From G963667425 sp963667425 [NCBI: bacterium] (lineage in GTDB: Bacteria > UBP6 > UBA1177), in the NCBI GenBank assembly GCA_963667425.1, contig OY763407.1, positions 2,790,001 to 2,854,000 on the forward strand: a stretch of 64,000 nucleotides of DNA. The letters run 5' to 3'. Shown here piece by piece: positions 1 to 6,634 of the stretch; position 1 is the first letter of the stretch; each line of letters starts with the position of its first letter. The notes under the pieces are model-generated. The model saw only the letters and a list, made by a program, of their open reading frames with translations. It did not search any database and had not been told where the DNA came from. The position numbers and the translations under genes are program-made.

Positions 1-186
1 ACTTTTTTTGATATTTCAGATTTTATTGAAGGTAAAAAAGAGGCTATGTCTTTTTATAAAAATGAAATAAGAGATTTTCCACATCCTCGTTCAATAAAAG
101 GTATAGAACTTAATGCTGCATATTGGGGAATGAGGACCGGTCTTAATTATGCTGAAGCTTTTGTAACTTTAAGGAATGTTTTATGA
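1..186 (+). CDS. PIG-L (LmbE) family deacetylase, C-terminal fragment
   Basis: An open frame enters from the left edge and ends at a TGA at 184-186, leaving about 61 residues. The tail contains NEIRDFPHPRSIKGIELNA followed by an AEAF element near the end, which is typical of the C-terminus of PIG-L/LmbE N-acetyl-sugar deacetylases. The zinc-binding N-terminus lies outside the window, so catalytic residues cannot be checked. Its stop overlaps the next start as ATGA, so the two genes are translationally coupled. With the PseH-like neighbour it probably belongs to a sugar or flagellin glycosylation cluster; this is inference from context. Confidence 0.7.
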   Translation, partial: TFFDISDFIEGKKEAMSFYKNEIRDFPHPRSIKGIELNAAYWGMRTGLNYAEAFVTLRNVL

Positions 187-686
187 GAGAATTTGATTTT
201 TTTTCTTTTGAAAATATTACTTTTACAAGTTTCACGCTGCTTGATGAAAAAAAACTTTTAGAAATCTTAGACTGGCGAAATTGTGAAACAGTAAGAAAAG
301 AAATGTTTAACAGTTCTTTGATTTCTAATAAAGAACACATGGCCTTTGTGGAAAAACTAAAAAATGATATAAATAATTTTTATTGGCTTGTAGCGTTGAA
401 TGGTGATTTGGATCTCGGTGTTTTTTATCTTAATAATATAAATTTTATTAACTGTTCAGCTGAACTTGGAATTTATACTGTTCCTGATGGGAAAATTAAG
501 GGCTCAGGTTCTGTTATTATGATAAATGCTTTAATGATATATTCTTTAATGAATATTAATAAAATTTATCTTCAGGTTTTTAGCGATAATAAAAAAGCTG
601 TGAAGTTCTATCTTAAACATGGTTTTCAGGTTTTAAATGAATTTCGTGGAGAAAGAGATGTTTTAGAAATGTTTCTTGCTGTCTGA
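183..686 (+). CDS. PseH-like GNAT N-acetyltransferase
   Basis: A 167-aa GNAT-fold protein. Near residues 30-60 it has WRNCETVRKEMFNSSLIS followed by KEHMAFVEKL, the layout of PseH (UDP-4-amino-4,6-dideoxy-altrosamine N-acetyltransferase). An acetyl-CoA-binding core follows (ELGIYTVPDGKIKGSGSVIM), then the C-terminal DNKKAVKFYLKHGFQ motif seen in most GNATs. PseH acts in pseudaminic acid synthesis, which decorates flagellins in several bacteria, and three flagellin genes follow directly. The start overlaps the upstream stop (ATGA). It could instead acetylate a related nonulosonate or amino sugar; other Pse enzymes are not in the window. Confidence 0.7.
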   Translation: MREFDFFSFENITFTSFTLLDEKKLLEILDWRNCETVRKEMFNSSLISNKEHMAFVEKLKNDINNFYWLVALNGDLDLGVFYLNNINFINCSAELGIYTVPDGKIKGSGSVIMINALMIYSLMNINKIYLQVFSDNKKAVKFYLKHGFQVLNEFRGERDVLEMFLAV

Positions 687-756
687 TTATTTTGTAATAA
701 TTTCCATTGTTATTTCAGCCTGTTATTAAAAAATGATTTTTTTTGTGATTTTTTGC

Positions 757-783
757 TAAAGAGTTTTTTTTAATATCCGTAAT
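757..783 (+). promoter_or_regulatory. possible sigma-28 (FliA) type promoter for flagellin 1
   Basis: TAAAGAGT at 757-764 and TCCGTAAT at 776-783 are separated by 11 bases, the spacing of the flagellar sigma-28 consensus TAAAGTTT-N11-GCCGATAA. The -35 half matches 6 of 8 positions and the -10 half about 4 of 8, so this is suggestive only. If real, the transcript would pass through the hairpin at 839-931 before reaching the gene. Confidence 0.3.
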
Positions 784-838
784 CCTCAGTGTAAGTGGTT
801 CGTTAACTTTTATTTAGCATAAAGAATAGTCTATTCCA

Positions 839-931
839 GGGAAGGAAACAGATTAATTCCGAGAAGATGTAAATACAGTTTTTCAGCCTGTATTTTATTT
901 TTACGGAATCTGTTTTCTTCCCTTTTTTTTT
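839..931 (+). terminator. long nested hairpin with T-run upstream of flagellin 1
   Basis: GGGAAGGAAACAGATT (839-854) pairs with AATCTGTTTTCTTCCC (907-922) through 16 pairs including one G-U. A second hairpin is nested inside, AAATACAG (871-878) with CTGTATTT (888-895). A run of T follows at 923-931. An outer pairing GCATAAA (817-823) with TTTATGC (929-935) is also possible. It is most simply an intrinsic terminator for the glycosylation genes, but its length and nesting, in the 315-base gap before flagellin 1, leave room for attenuation. No gene is visible in the gap. Confidence 0.65.
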
Positions 932-966
932 ATGCTTTTTAAATATTGTTTGCAGGTTACTAAAAG

Positions 967-997
967 CAGGGATGCATTAAGAATTTTCCAAGGAGGA
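967..997 (+). promoter_or_regulatory. flagellin 1 leader: CsrA-like site plus Shine-Dalgarno
   Basis: CAGGGATG at 967-974 fits the core of the known CsrA RNA-binding consensus (CARGGAUG). It lies in a short GCA/TGC-closed hairpin (966-975). A strong ribosome site CCAAGGAGGA follows at 988-997, itself carrying GGA. The same CAGGGA...CCAAGGAGGA pair recurs before both other flagellins. A GGA hairpin upstream plus a second GGA in the SD is the arrangement by which CsrA represses flagellin mRNA in Bacillus. CsrA/FliW genes are not in the window. Confidence 0.5.
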
Positions 998-1001
998 AAA
1001 G

Positions 1002-3356
1002 ATGGCAATTTTATTACAGGACAGGTACGTAAGTGCCTCGGCAACGAACAGCCTTTCATTGGCTCAGAGTTCGATGTCAAAATCGATTCAGAGACTTAGC
1101 TCGGGTCTTAGGATTAACAGTGCTGCTGATGATCCGTCAGGCTTAGCTATTTCTGAAAGACTTAGAACACAAATTAATGGTTTTGCAAGAGCATCTCTTA
1201 ATGCTCAGGATGCAATTTCTTATTTTCAGACAGCGGAAGGTGCTCTTAATGAAACTCATTCTATTTTACAGAGAATGAGAGAGCTTTCAATTCAGGCTGC
1301 GAATGGAACTCTGACTTCATCTGACAGAAACACTATTCAAAGTGAAGTGGATCAACTTAAAGAAGAGGTTGACAGAATTGCCTATTCAACAGAATTCAAC
1401 ACAAAGAAGCTTTTAAATGGTGATGCTTCAGCTTTGTGGTCTTCTACAACTCAGGATGTTTCTGCTGTTATTAGGGGAAAAGTAAGGGAAGGAAACTATG
1501 AACTTGAAGTTGAGGCAGATCCTGGACAAAATCATGTTCTTAAAACGGATATTTTTTCTGTTAAATCAGGAGAGCAGGCTGCAGTTATTGTAAATAACAC
1601 TGAATCGGCAACCGGTATTGATGATGTAACAGGACCGAACAATCTTCTTACAACTCAGACAACAGGCAATAGTGGGACTTATGTTATTTCTTCCGTTGCT
1701 GGTGTCGCTGCCTCAAGTGCTGTAACAGATGAGCAGCTTGCAGTATATCTTAAAACTACAGCAAGTGATATTACTAAGTTTTCAAATGGAGTTGTCGATA
1801 CATCTTCAACAAATAACTATCATTCAGGTGGTACATATCTTCAGATAGAAGTTGTTAAAGGTGCAACAATGGTTGATACAACTGACGCTAATGCTGCGAC
1901 AGTAAGGTATTCTTTTAACGGTACCACATGGACTGAAATGCAAATAAATGGAAGTGCCTCGGATGTTACTCTGGCAGGTGTAGATGAAGCTGGTGAAACA
2001 TGGAGTTTTATTATCAGTGCCGGGCAGTTTGCAAGTAGCTCTCTTTATGAAGGAGAGAAAATATTAATAGGACTTAATTATCATGATAGTGCTCAGGATT
2101 CAGATACAATTCAGATAGTAGCTCCTGTATATTCAAATAATAAAGATACTTCAGCTGTAAGTCTTGTTCAGAAAACAAGAAGCTATTCATATGATGCTGG
2201 AACTGTTTCAGGTTCAACAAAGGAGCTTGATATAATTCAGCTTGATGCAAGAACAGGTGACTGGATTAATGGAAGTCTGACTATCAATTTTAGTGAAGAA
2301 TATGATTTCGCTGATTCAGATTCTTTTACTTTTAAAATTGAGGCTGGTGGTGTTGCAAACGGTAACAGTAAACTTTCAAGAATAGATCGTTTTTATGATG
2401 ATGACGGGAACTTTGTCCTTGGAGAAGATGGCGAGTATCTCACGATTTATAATTCTAATGGTGATGCTGCTAAAATTCATATAGATGGTGAAGATACTCT
2501 TGATGAGCTTGCAGAGAAAATAAATAATGCAATAAGAGATGATTTAAGTCTTAGCACAGGCGATCTTGAGATGGATAAGCACATTGCTGAATTTGTTCAG
2601 GATGCTACAGCCGGAACAGATATGGCGGTAAGAGGAACTATCGTTATTCGTTCAACAATACCTGGCGCTGAAGGCAAGCTTAGTTTTACAGGAAGTGAAG
2701 ATCTTCTGAATGCTCTTTCTCTTGTAACTATTCAGGAACCGTCAGTTAATAATCTTGATGTTATAGTCCGTGATGCTCACACAAGTGAAGTTATAGGAAG
2801 AGATAGCGTTTCTGATAATGTACTCCATAATGTTATTTCCGGAGTTGATGTTAAATTTGCTTCAACAATGGATATCGATTCTCATTGGGATAATACAAAA
2901 AAAGCATTTGTTTATGAGTCAAGTAGTGGTAAAGTAACAGAATATCTTCATGTTGTTGATAATGCCAAATCCTTTCAGGTTGGTTCTGAAGCTAATCAGA
3001 CTGTTGAAAGTTACATCGGTGAAACAGATGCAAAAGCTTTAGGAATTGACAGAGTGCTTGTAACAGATCAGTCATCTGCTCAAAGTTCTATAGGGTATAT
3101 TGATAATGCTATAGAGATAGTTACTTCAGAACGTTCAAGAATGGGAGCTGTAGTTAACAGACTTGAACATACTATAAATAGTTTGAATGTACAGCAGGAA
3201 AACGCAGTTGCTGCAGAATCAAGAATTAGAGATCTTGATATTGCAAAGGAATCGACAGAGCTTGCAAAAGCACAGCTTATAAGTCAGGCGGCAACGGCTA
3301 TGCTTGCACAGGCTAACCAGATGGGTTCAGGGCTTATTTCCCTTCTTAGAAGTTAG
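1002..3356 (+). CDS. flagellin 1 (long, 784 aa)
   Basis: Structural subunit of the flagellar filament. Residues about 1-145 form the conserved D0/D1 N-terminus, with LSSGLRINSAADDPSGLAIS near residue 31 and RMRELSIQAANGTL near 88. The last roughly 95 residues form the conserved C-terminal helix, with NRLEHTINSLNVQQENAVAA and SQAATAMLAQANQM. Between them lies an insert of about 540 residues, so the protein is far longer than common 270-500 aa flagellins and should expose large outer domains. The start is set by AGGAGG six bases upstream. It resembles flagellins 2 and 3 throughout but differs in many codons, so it is an older paralogue. The upstream PseH-like gene suggests glycosylation. Confidence 0.95.
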   Translation: MAILLQDRYVSASATNSLSLAQSSMSKSIQRLSSGLRINSAADDPSGLAISERLRTQINGFARASLNAQDAISYFQTAEGALNETHSILQRMRELSIQAANGTLTSSDRNTIQSEVDQLKEEVDRIAYSTEFNTKKLLNGDASALWSSTTQDVSAVIRGKVREGNYELEVEADPGQNHVLKTDIFSVKSGEQAAVIVNNTESATGIDDVTGPNNLLTTQTTGNSGTYVISSVAGVAASSAVTDEQLAVYLKTTASDITKFSNGVVDTSSTNNYHSGGTYLQIEVVKGATMVDTTDANAATVRYSFNGTTWTEMQINGSASDVTLAGVDEAGETWSFIISAGQFASSSLYEGEKILIGLNYHDSAQDSDTIQIVAPVYSNNKDTSAVSLVQKTRSYSYDAGTVSGSTKELDIIQLDARTGDWINGSLTINFSEEYDFADSDSFTFKIEAGGVANGNSKLSRIDRFYDDDGNFVLGEDGEYLTIYNSNGDAAKIHIDGEDTLDELAEKINNAIRDDLSLSTGDLEMDKHIAEFVQDATAGTDMAVRGTIVIRSTIPGAEGKLSFTGSEDLLNALSLVTIQEPSVNNLDVIVRDAHTSEVIGRDSVSDNVLHNVISGVDVKFASTMDIDSHWDNTKKAFVYESSSGKVTEYLHVVDNAKSFQVGSEANQTVESYIGETDAKALGIDRVLVTDQSSAQSSIGYIDNAIEIVTSERSRMGAVVNRLEHTINSLNVQQENAVAAESRIRDLDIAKESTELAKAQLISQAATAMLAQANQMGSGLISLLRS

Positions 3357-3725
3357 CTTGAAGAATTACAGAGATAGCTGGAGGGTAGTCTCTGATAATT
3401 TAACTGTTCATTGAAAATATGTTTAAAGCAGAAGAAATTGTTTTGAGTTTTGTTCAGGGAGTGGAGGACCTGAACATTTATAAGACTTAAAATAATCTCT
3501 TTCAATAAGCAGTTTCTAATAATTAATAGATTCATGTTATGTATAAATAGAATTTTATTAATTTAAGAATTTATCATAGCGGTACCGGAAGGTGCCGCTA
3601 TGGCATAGGAGGAAAAGGAAAAGATATAAAAAGAAATTGTTTATTTCTTACCGGAATAAGCAGGTTTCCGGTGGAGTGGTTATCCGGAATTTAACCAGGG
3701 AAAACAAAATCCAAGGAGGAATGTT
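3357..3725 (+). promoter_or_regulatory. flagellin 2 leader: 369-base non-coding region rich in GGA hairpins
   Basis: No credible gene. Five hairpins can be drawn: CAGAGA/TCTCTG (3370-3375/3390-3395, loop with GGAGGG); TGTTCAGG/CCTGAACA (3451-3458/3469-3476, loop GAGTGGAGGA); a 12-pair stem 3575-3586/3591-3602 closing a GGAA loop; ACCGGAA/TTCCGGT (3650-3656/3666-3672); and TGGTTA/TAACCA (3677-3682/3692-3697) with loop TCCGGAATT. CAGGGA (3696-3701) and the SD CCAAGGAGGA (3711-3720) follow. GGA occurs about 14 times. Such GGA-in-loop density is typical of CsrA/RsmA-bound RNAs. It may be a regulated 5' leader or a separate small RNA. No consensus promoter was recognised. Confidence 0.5.
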
Positions 3726-6080
3726 ATGTCTATGGGTATTTACAACAATTCAACGGCGCTTAGTGCCAGAAACAGTTTGAATATTGCATCTGGCGGTATG
3801 TCAAAGGCTATTCAACAGCTTAGCTCAGGCTTAAGGATAAACAGCGCAGCTGATGATCCGTCAGGTCTAGCTATTTCAGAAAGACTCAGAACACAGATCA
3901 ATGGTCTTGCAAGAGCATCACTCAATGCACAGGATGGTATATCCTATGTGCAGACAGCAGAGGGAGCACTTAACGAAACACATTCGATCCTTCAGAGAAT
4001 GAGAGAGCTTGCAGTACAGGGTGCAAACGGAACACTTACATCGACAGACAGGAAGACGATACAGGAGGAAATCAACCAGCTTGTAGATGAAGTAGACCGT
4101 ATATCGACCTCAACCGAGTTCAACACGAAGAAACTTCTTAACGGAGATGCATCAGCACTGTGGTCATCATCATCAGATGCAGTGAATGCAGTAATAACAG
4201 GAAAAGTACGTGAAGGTAACTATGAGCTTGAAATCAATGTAACACCGACGGAAGCTCATGTTCTGAAGAGCGATATTTTTTCAGTTAAAGATGGACTTCA
4301 GGCAGCGGTTATAACAAAAAACACTGAATCATCAACAGGTATCAATGATGTAACGATTCCAACGAATCTTCTTACAAATCAGACCAGTGTTAATTCAGGG
4401 AACTATGTTATATCAGCTCAGGCTGCTACAGCAGCGAGCGGAGCTGTTGCAGAAGAACAGCTTGCTGTTTATTATAAAACAACAGCGAGTAGCATAACGA
4501 TGTTTAAAACAGCAGGAACTGTGCAGACAGCAGCAGCAGCCAACTATCATTCAGGTGGTACCTATCTTCAGATAGAAGTAACTAAAGGTGCAACAATGGT
4601 TGATACTGCGGAAGAGAACCTTGTTAAGATCAGATATTCATTCAATGGTAAAACATGGAGTGAAGGGACGATTAAGGGAGATACCGCAGGAACAATAAGT
4701 TTCTCAGGAGAAGATGCAAATGGAGATACCTGGAAATATAAAATATCCGGTGATTTTTCAGGTAAGTCTATGTACGAAGGAGAAAAGATTCTTATAGGAC
4801 TTAACTTCCATGACAGTGCCAAAAAATCTGATCATATTCAGATAGCTGCACCAGTATACTCAAACAACAAGAAAACAGCATCAGCCGATCTGATTCAGTT
4901 GTCAAGGGATTATTCTTTTGATGCAGGAACACTTTCCGGAGCCAGCAAAGATCTTGATATAATTCAGCTTGATGCAAGGACCGGAGACTGGGTGAATGGA
5001 AGTCTTACAGTTAACTTCAGTGAAGAATTCGACTTTGCTACATCGAGTACATTTGCGTTTGAGATAAAGGAAGGCGGAGTTGCAAACGGAAGTACTAAAT
5101 TATCGAGAGTAGACAGGTTCTATGACGATGACGGTAACTTTGTACTTGGCAGTGAAGGTAAGGAGTTCACTATTTATAGCGGAAGCGGAAAATCTGTAAA
5201 TATATTTATAGATGGTGAAGATACTCTTGATGAACTTGCTGACAAGATAAACAATGCTATCAGAGATGATCTCGGACTTGGAACAGGGGATCTTGAAGCA
5301 GATTCTCATTATGCTTCCTTTGTACAGGATGCGACAGCCGGAACAGATGAGGCAGTAAAAGGTACAATAGTAATCCGTTCGCCGCTCATGGGAGCTGATG
5401 GGAAACTATCATTTTCGGGAGATGAAGATCTTATCAATGCCCTTTCACTTGTAACAATAAATGAACCAACACCGACACAGATGGATGTTGTAGTTCGTGA
5501 TGCTCATACAAGTGAGCTTATAGGCAGAGATACAATATCAAGCGGATCTCTTGTGAACGTTATTGACGGAGTAAGAGTAGATCTTTCTCCAACTCTTGAT
5601 ACCAAAGTTTCCTGGGATAATACAAGTAAATCGCTTAAGTTTGAATCAGAGTCTGGAGTAGTTAAGGAATATCTTCATGTTGTTGATAATGGCAATACTC
5701 TTCATATAGGTGCAGGTCAGAATCAGACACTTGATAACTATATTGGAGATATGGGATCAACAGCGCTCAGGATCAATTCACTTCTTGTAACGAGTCAGGA
5801 AAGTGCAGAAAACGCTATAGGAACGATTGATAACGCAATAGATATGGTGAGCACAGAGCGTTCAAGGATCGGAGCTGTAGTAAACAGACTTGAACATACT
5901 ATAAATAACCTGAATGTACAGCAGGAAAACGCAGTTGCGGCAGAGTCCAGAATCAGGGATCTTGATATGGCTCAGGCTGCTACAGATCTTGCCAAATGGC
6001 AGGTACTGAGTCAGGCTGCGACAAGTATGCTTGCTCAGGCTAACCAGATGGGTCAGAATATTCTTACCTTGTTGAGATAG
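3726..6080 (+). CDS. flagellin 2 (long, 784 aa)
   Basis: Filament subunit with the same plan as flagellin 1: N-terminal D0/D1 with LSSGLRINSAADDPSGLAIS, a central insert of about 540 residues, and a C-terminal D1/D0 ending in SQAATSMLAQANQMGQNILT. I chose ATG 3726 (MSMGIYNN), six bases after AGGAGG; ATG 3732 would match the start of flagellin 3 but is 12 bases away. Bases 3912-5144 appear identical to 6815-8047 in flagellin 3, while the 5' 190 bases and the 3' third differ at many sites. The pattern points to recent duplication or gene conversion. Confidence 0.95.
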   Translation: MSMGIYNNSTALSARNSLNIASGGMSKAIQQLSSGLRINSAADDPSGLAISERLRTQINGLARASLNAQDGISYVQTAEGALNETHSILQRMRELAVQGANGTLTSTDRKTIQEEINQLVDEVDRISTSTEFNTKKLLNGDASALWSSSSDAVNAVITGKVREGNYELEINVTPTEAHVLKSDIFSVKDGLQAAVITKNTESSTGINDVTIPTNLLTNQTSVNSGNYVISAQAATAASGAVAEEQLAVYYKTTASSITMFKTAGTVQTAAAANYHSGGTYLQIEVTKGATMVDTAEENLVKIRYSFNGKTWSEGTIKGDTAGTISFSGEDANGDTWKYKISGDFSGKSMYEGEKILIGLNFHDSAKKSDHIQIAAPVYSNNKKTASADLIQLSRDYSFDAGTLSGASKDLDIIQLDARTGDWVNGSLTVNFSEEFDFATSSTFAFEIKEGGVANGSTKLSRVDRFYDDDGNFVLGSEGKEFTIYSGSGKSVNIFIDGEDTLDELADKINNAIRDDLGLGTGDLEADSHYASFVQDATAGTDEAVKGTIVIRSPLMGADGKLSFSGDEDLINALSLVTINEPTPTQMDVVVRDAHTSELIGRDTISSGSLVNVIDGVRVDLSPTLDTKVSWDNTSKSLKFESESGVVKEYLHVVDNGNTLHIGAGQNQTLDNYIGDMGSTALRINSLLVTSQESAENAIGTIDNAIDMVSTERSRIGAVVNRLEHTINNLNVQQENAVAAESRIRDLDMAQAATDLAKWQVLSQAATSMLAQANQMGQNILTLLR
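3912..5144 (+). repeat. direct repeat, copy A (middle of flagellin 2)
   Basis: About 1233 bases in which I found no difference from 6815-8047 (offset 2903) by eye. It begins just after the A-to-D codon difference near residue 63 and ends at the CTT/ATT difference in the codon beginning at 5145. It covers part of the conserved N-terminal domain and most of the variable insert. Confidence 0.85.
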
Positions 6081-6090
6081 AATATGTTTT

Positions 6091-6117
6091 TGCGGGAAGA
6101 TAATGTTTCTTCCCGCA
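6091..6117 (+). terminator. perfect hairpin after flagellin 2
   Basis: TGCGGGAAGA (6091-6100) and TCTTCCCGCA (6108-6117) form a perfect 10-pair stem with a 7-base loop, 10 bases after the flagellin 2 stop. Only a weak T-rich tail follows (TGGTTCTTTG), so it may be a partial terminator or an mRNA 3'-end stabiliser rather than a full stop. Confidence 0.5.
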
Positions 6118-6634
6118 TGGTTCTTTGAAAATTGAGCAAAAGACTAACGAAAGGCCTTGTACATTTTTGGATAATTTATTTCTCTTTATAAAAAGATCAT
6201 TTTGACTGATATATTTTTATCTCTTTTCCGTTGTAAACTGACTTTTTGGCAGACCTTATTAAAGTAATATCTGCAAAATCTTGGGGAGACTGTCCGAAAA
6301 CAGGATAGTATTGATTTACCCCTTTTTTGCCTGTCTGCAGGTTGTTTGGAGAGTTCTTCATTACACCTGTAATCGGACAGGTTCCTTAGATATAACAAAA
6401 AGAAAGTCTAGCATAAAAAATTATTGTTGGTGGAGAAGAAGAGTAATCAAAGTTGATATCTGGGCCCGATATCAATGGAGAAAAAACTCCTTCTTTTACA
6501 TTGCTGTAATTAGAGAGGAGGTGATTGGATAATCGGTTTAAAGTAAAAATGACCTTTCAGAGTGAAGGTTAGCTCTGACGGCTTGGTCCACCGGAATGTG
6601 ACCAGGGAAATAATTTTAATCCAAGGAGGACGTT
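6118..6634 (+). promoter_or_regulatory. flagellin 3 leader: structured non-coding region
   Basis: No convincing gene. Seen here: ACTGTCC/GGATAGT hairpin (6289-6295/6303-6309) whose left arm could alternatively pair with CGGACAG at 6374-6380; an inverted repeat TTGATATC (6453-6460) and GATATCAA (6468-6475) around TGGGCCC; a near-perfect SD sequence AGGAGGTGAT at 6516-6525 with no matching gene; and the conserved flagellin element with TGGTCCAC/GTGACCA (6584-6591/6598-6604, one bulged C, loop CGGAAT), CAGGGA (6603-6608) and CCAAGGAGGA (6621-6630). CCCGATAT at 6465-6472 resembles a sigma-28 -10 box, with CAAAGTTG at 6448-6455 at a spacing two bases short; weak. Confidence 0.45.

Noticed and set aside
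3592-3780. Short plus-strand frame, basic peptide, before flagellin 2
   Set aside because: It begins in the right arm of a 12-pair hairpin, has no ribosome site, and runs into the flagellin start in another frame. Its sequence looks like translated leader.
4568-4822. 84-aa minus-strand frame, repeated identically at 7471-7725
   Set aside because: It is a shadow of the identical flagellin segment; the identity comes from the duplicated sense gene, not from selection on the minus strand.
6281-6532. 83-aa plus-strand frame in the flagellin 3 leader
   Set aside because: No ribosome site at its start, composition unlike a protein, and it covers several hairpins. Better explained as structured non-coding RNA.
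6516-6575. Tiny frame after the perfect SD at 6516-6525 (TTG 6525, 16 codons)
   Set aside because: The spacing between SD and TTG is too short and the peptide has no recognisable features. It is mentioned only as part of the leader.
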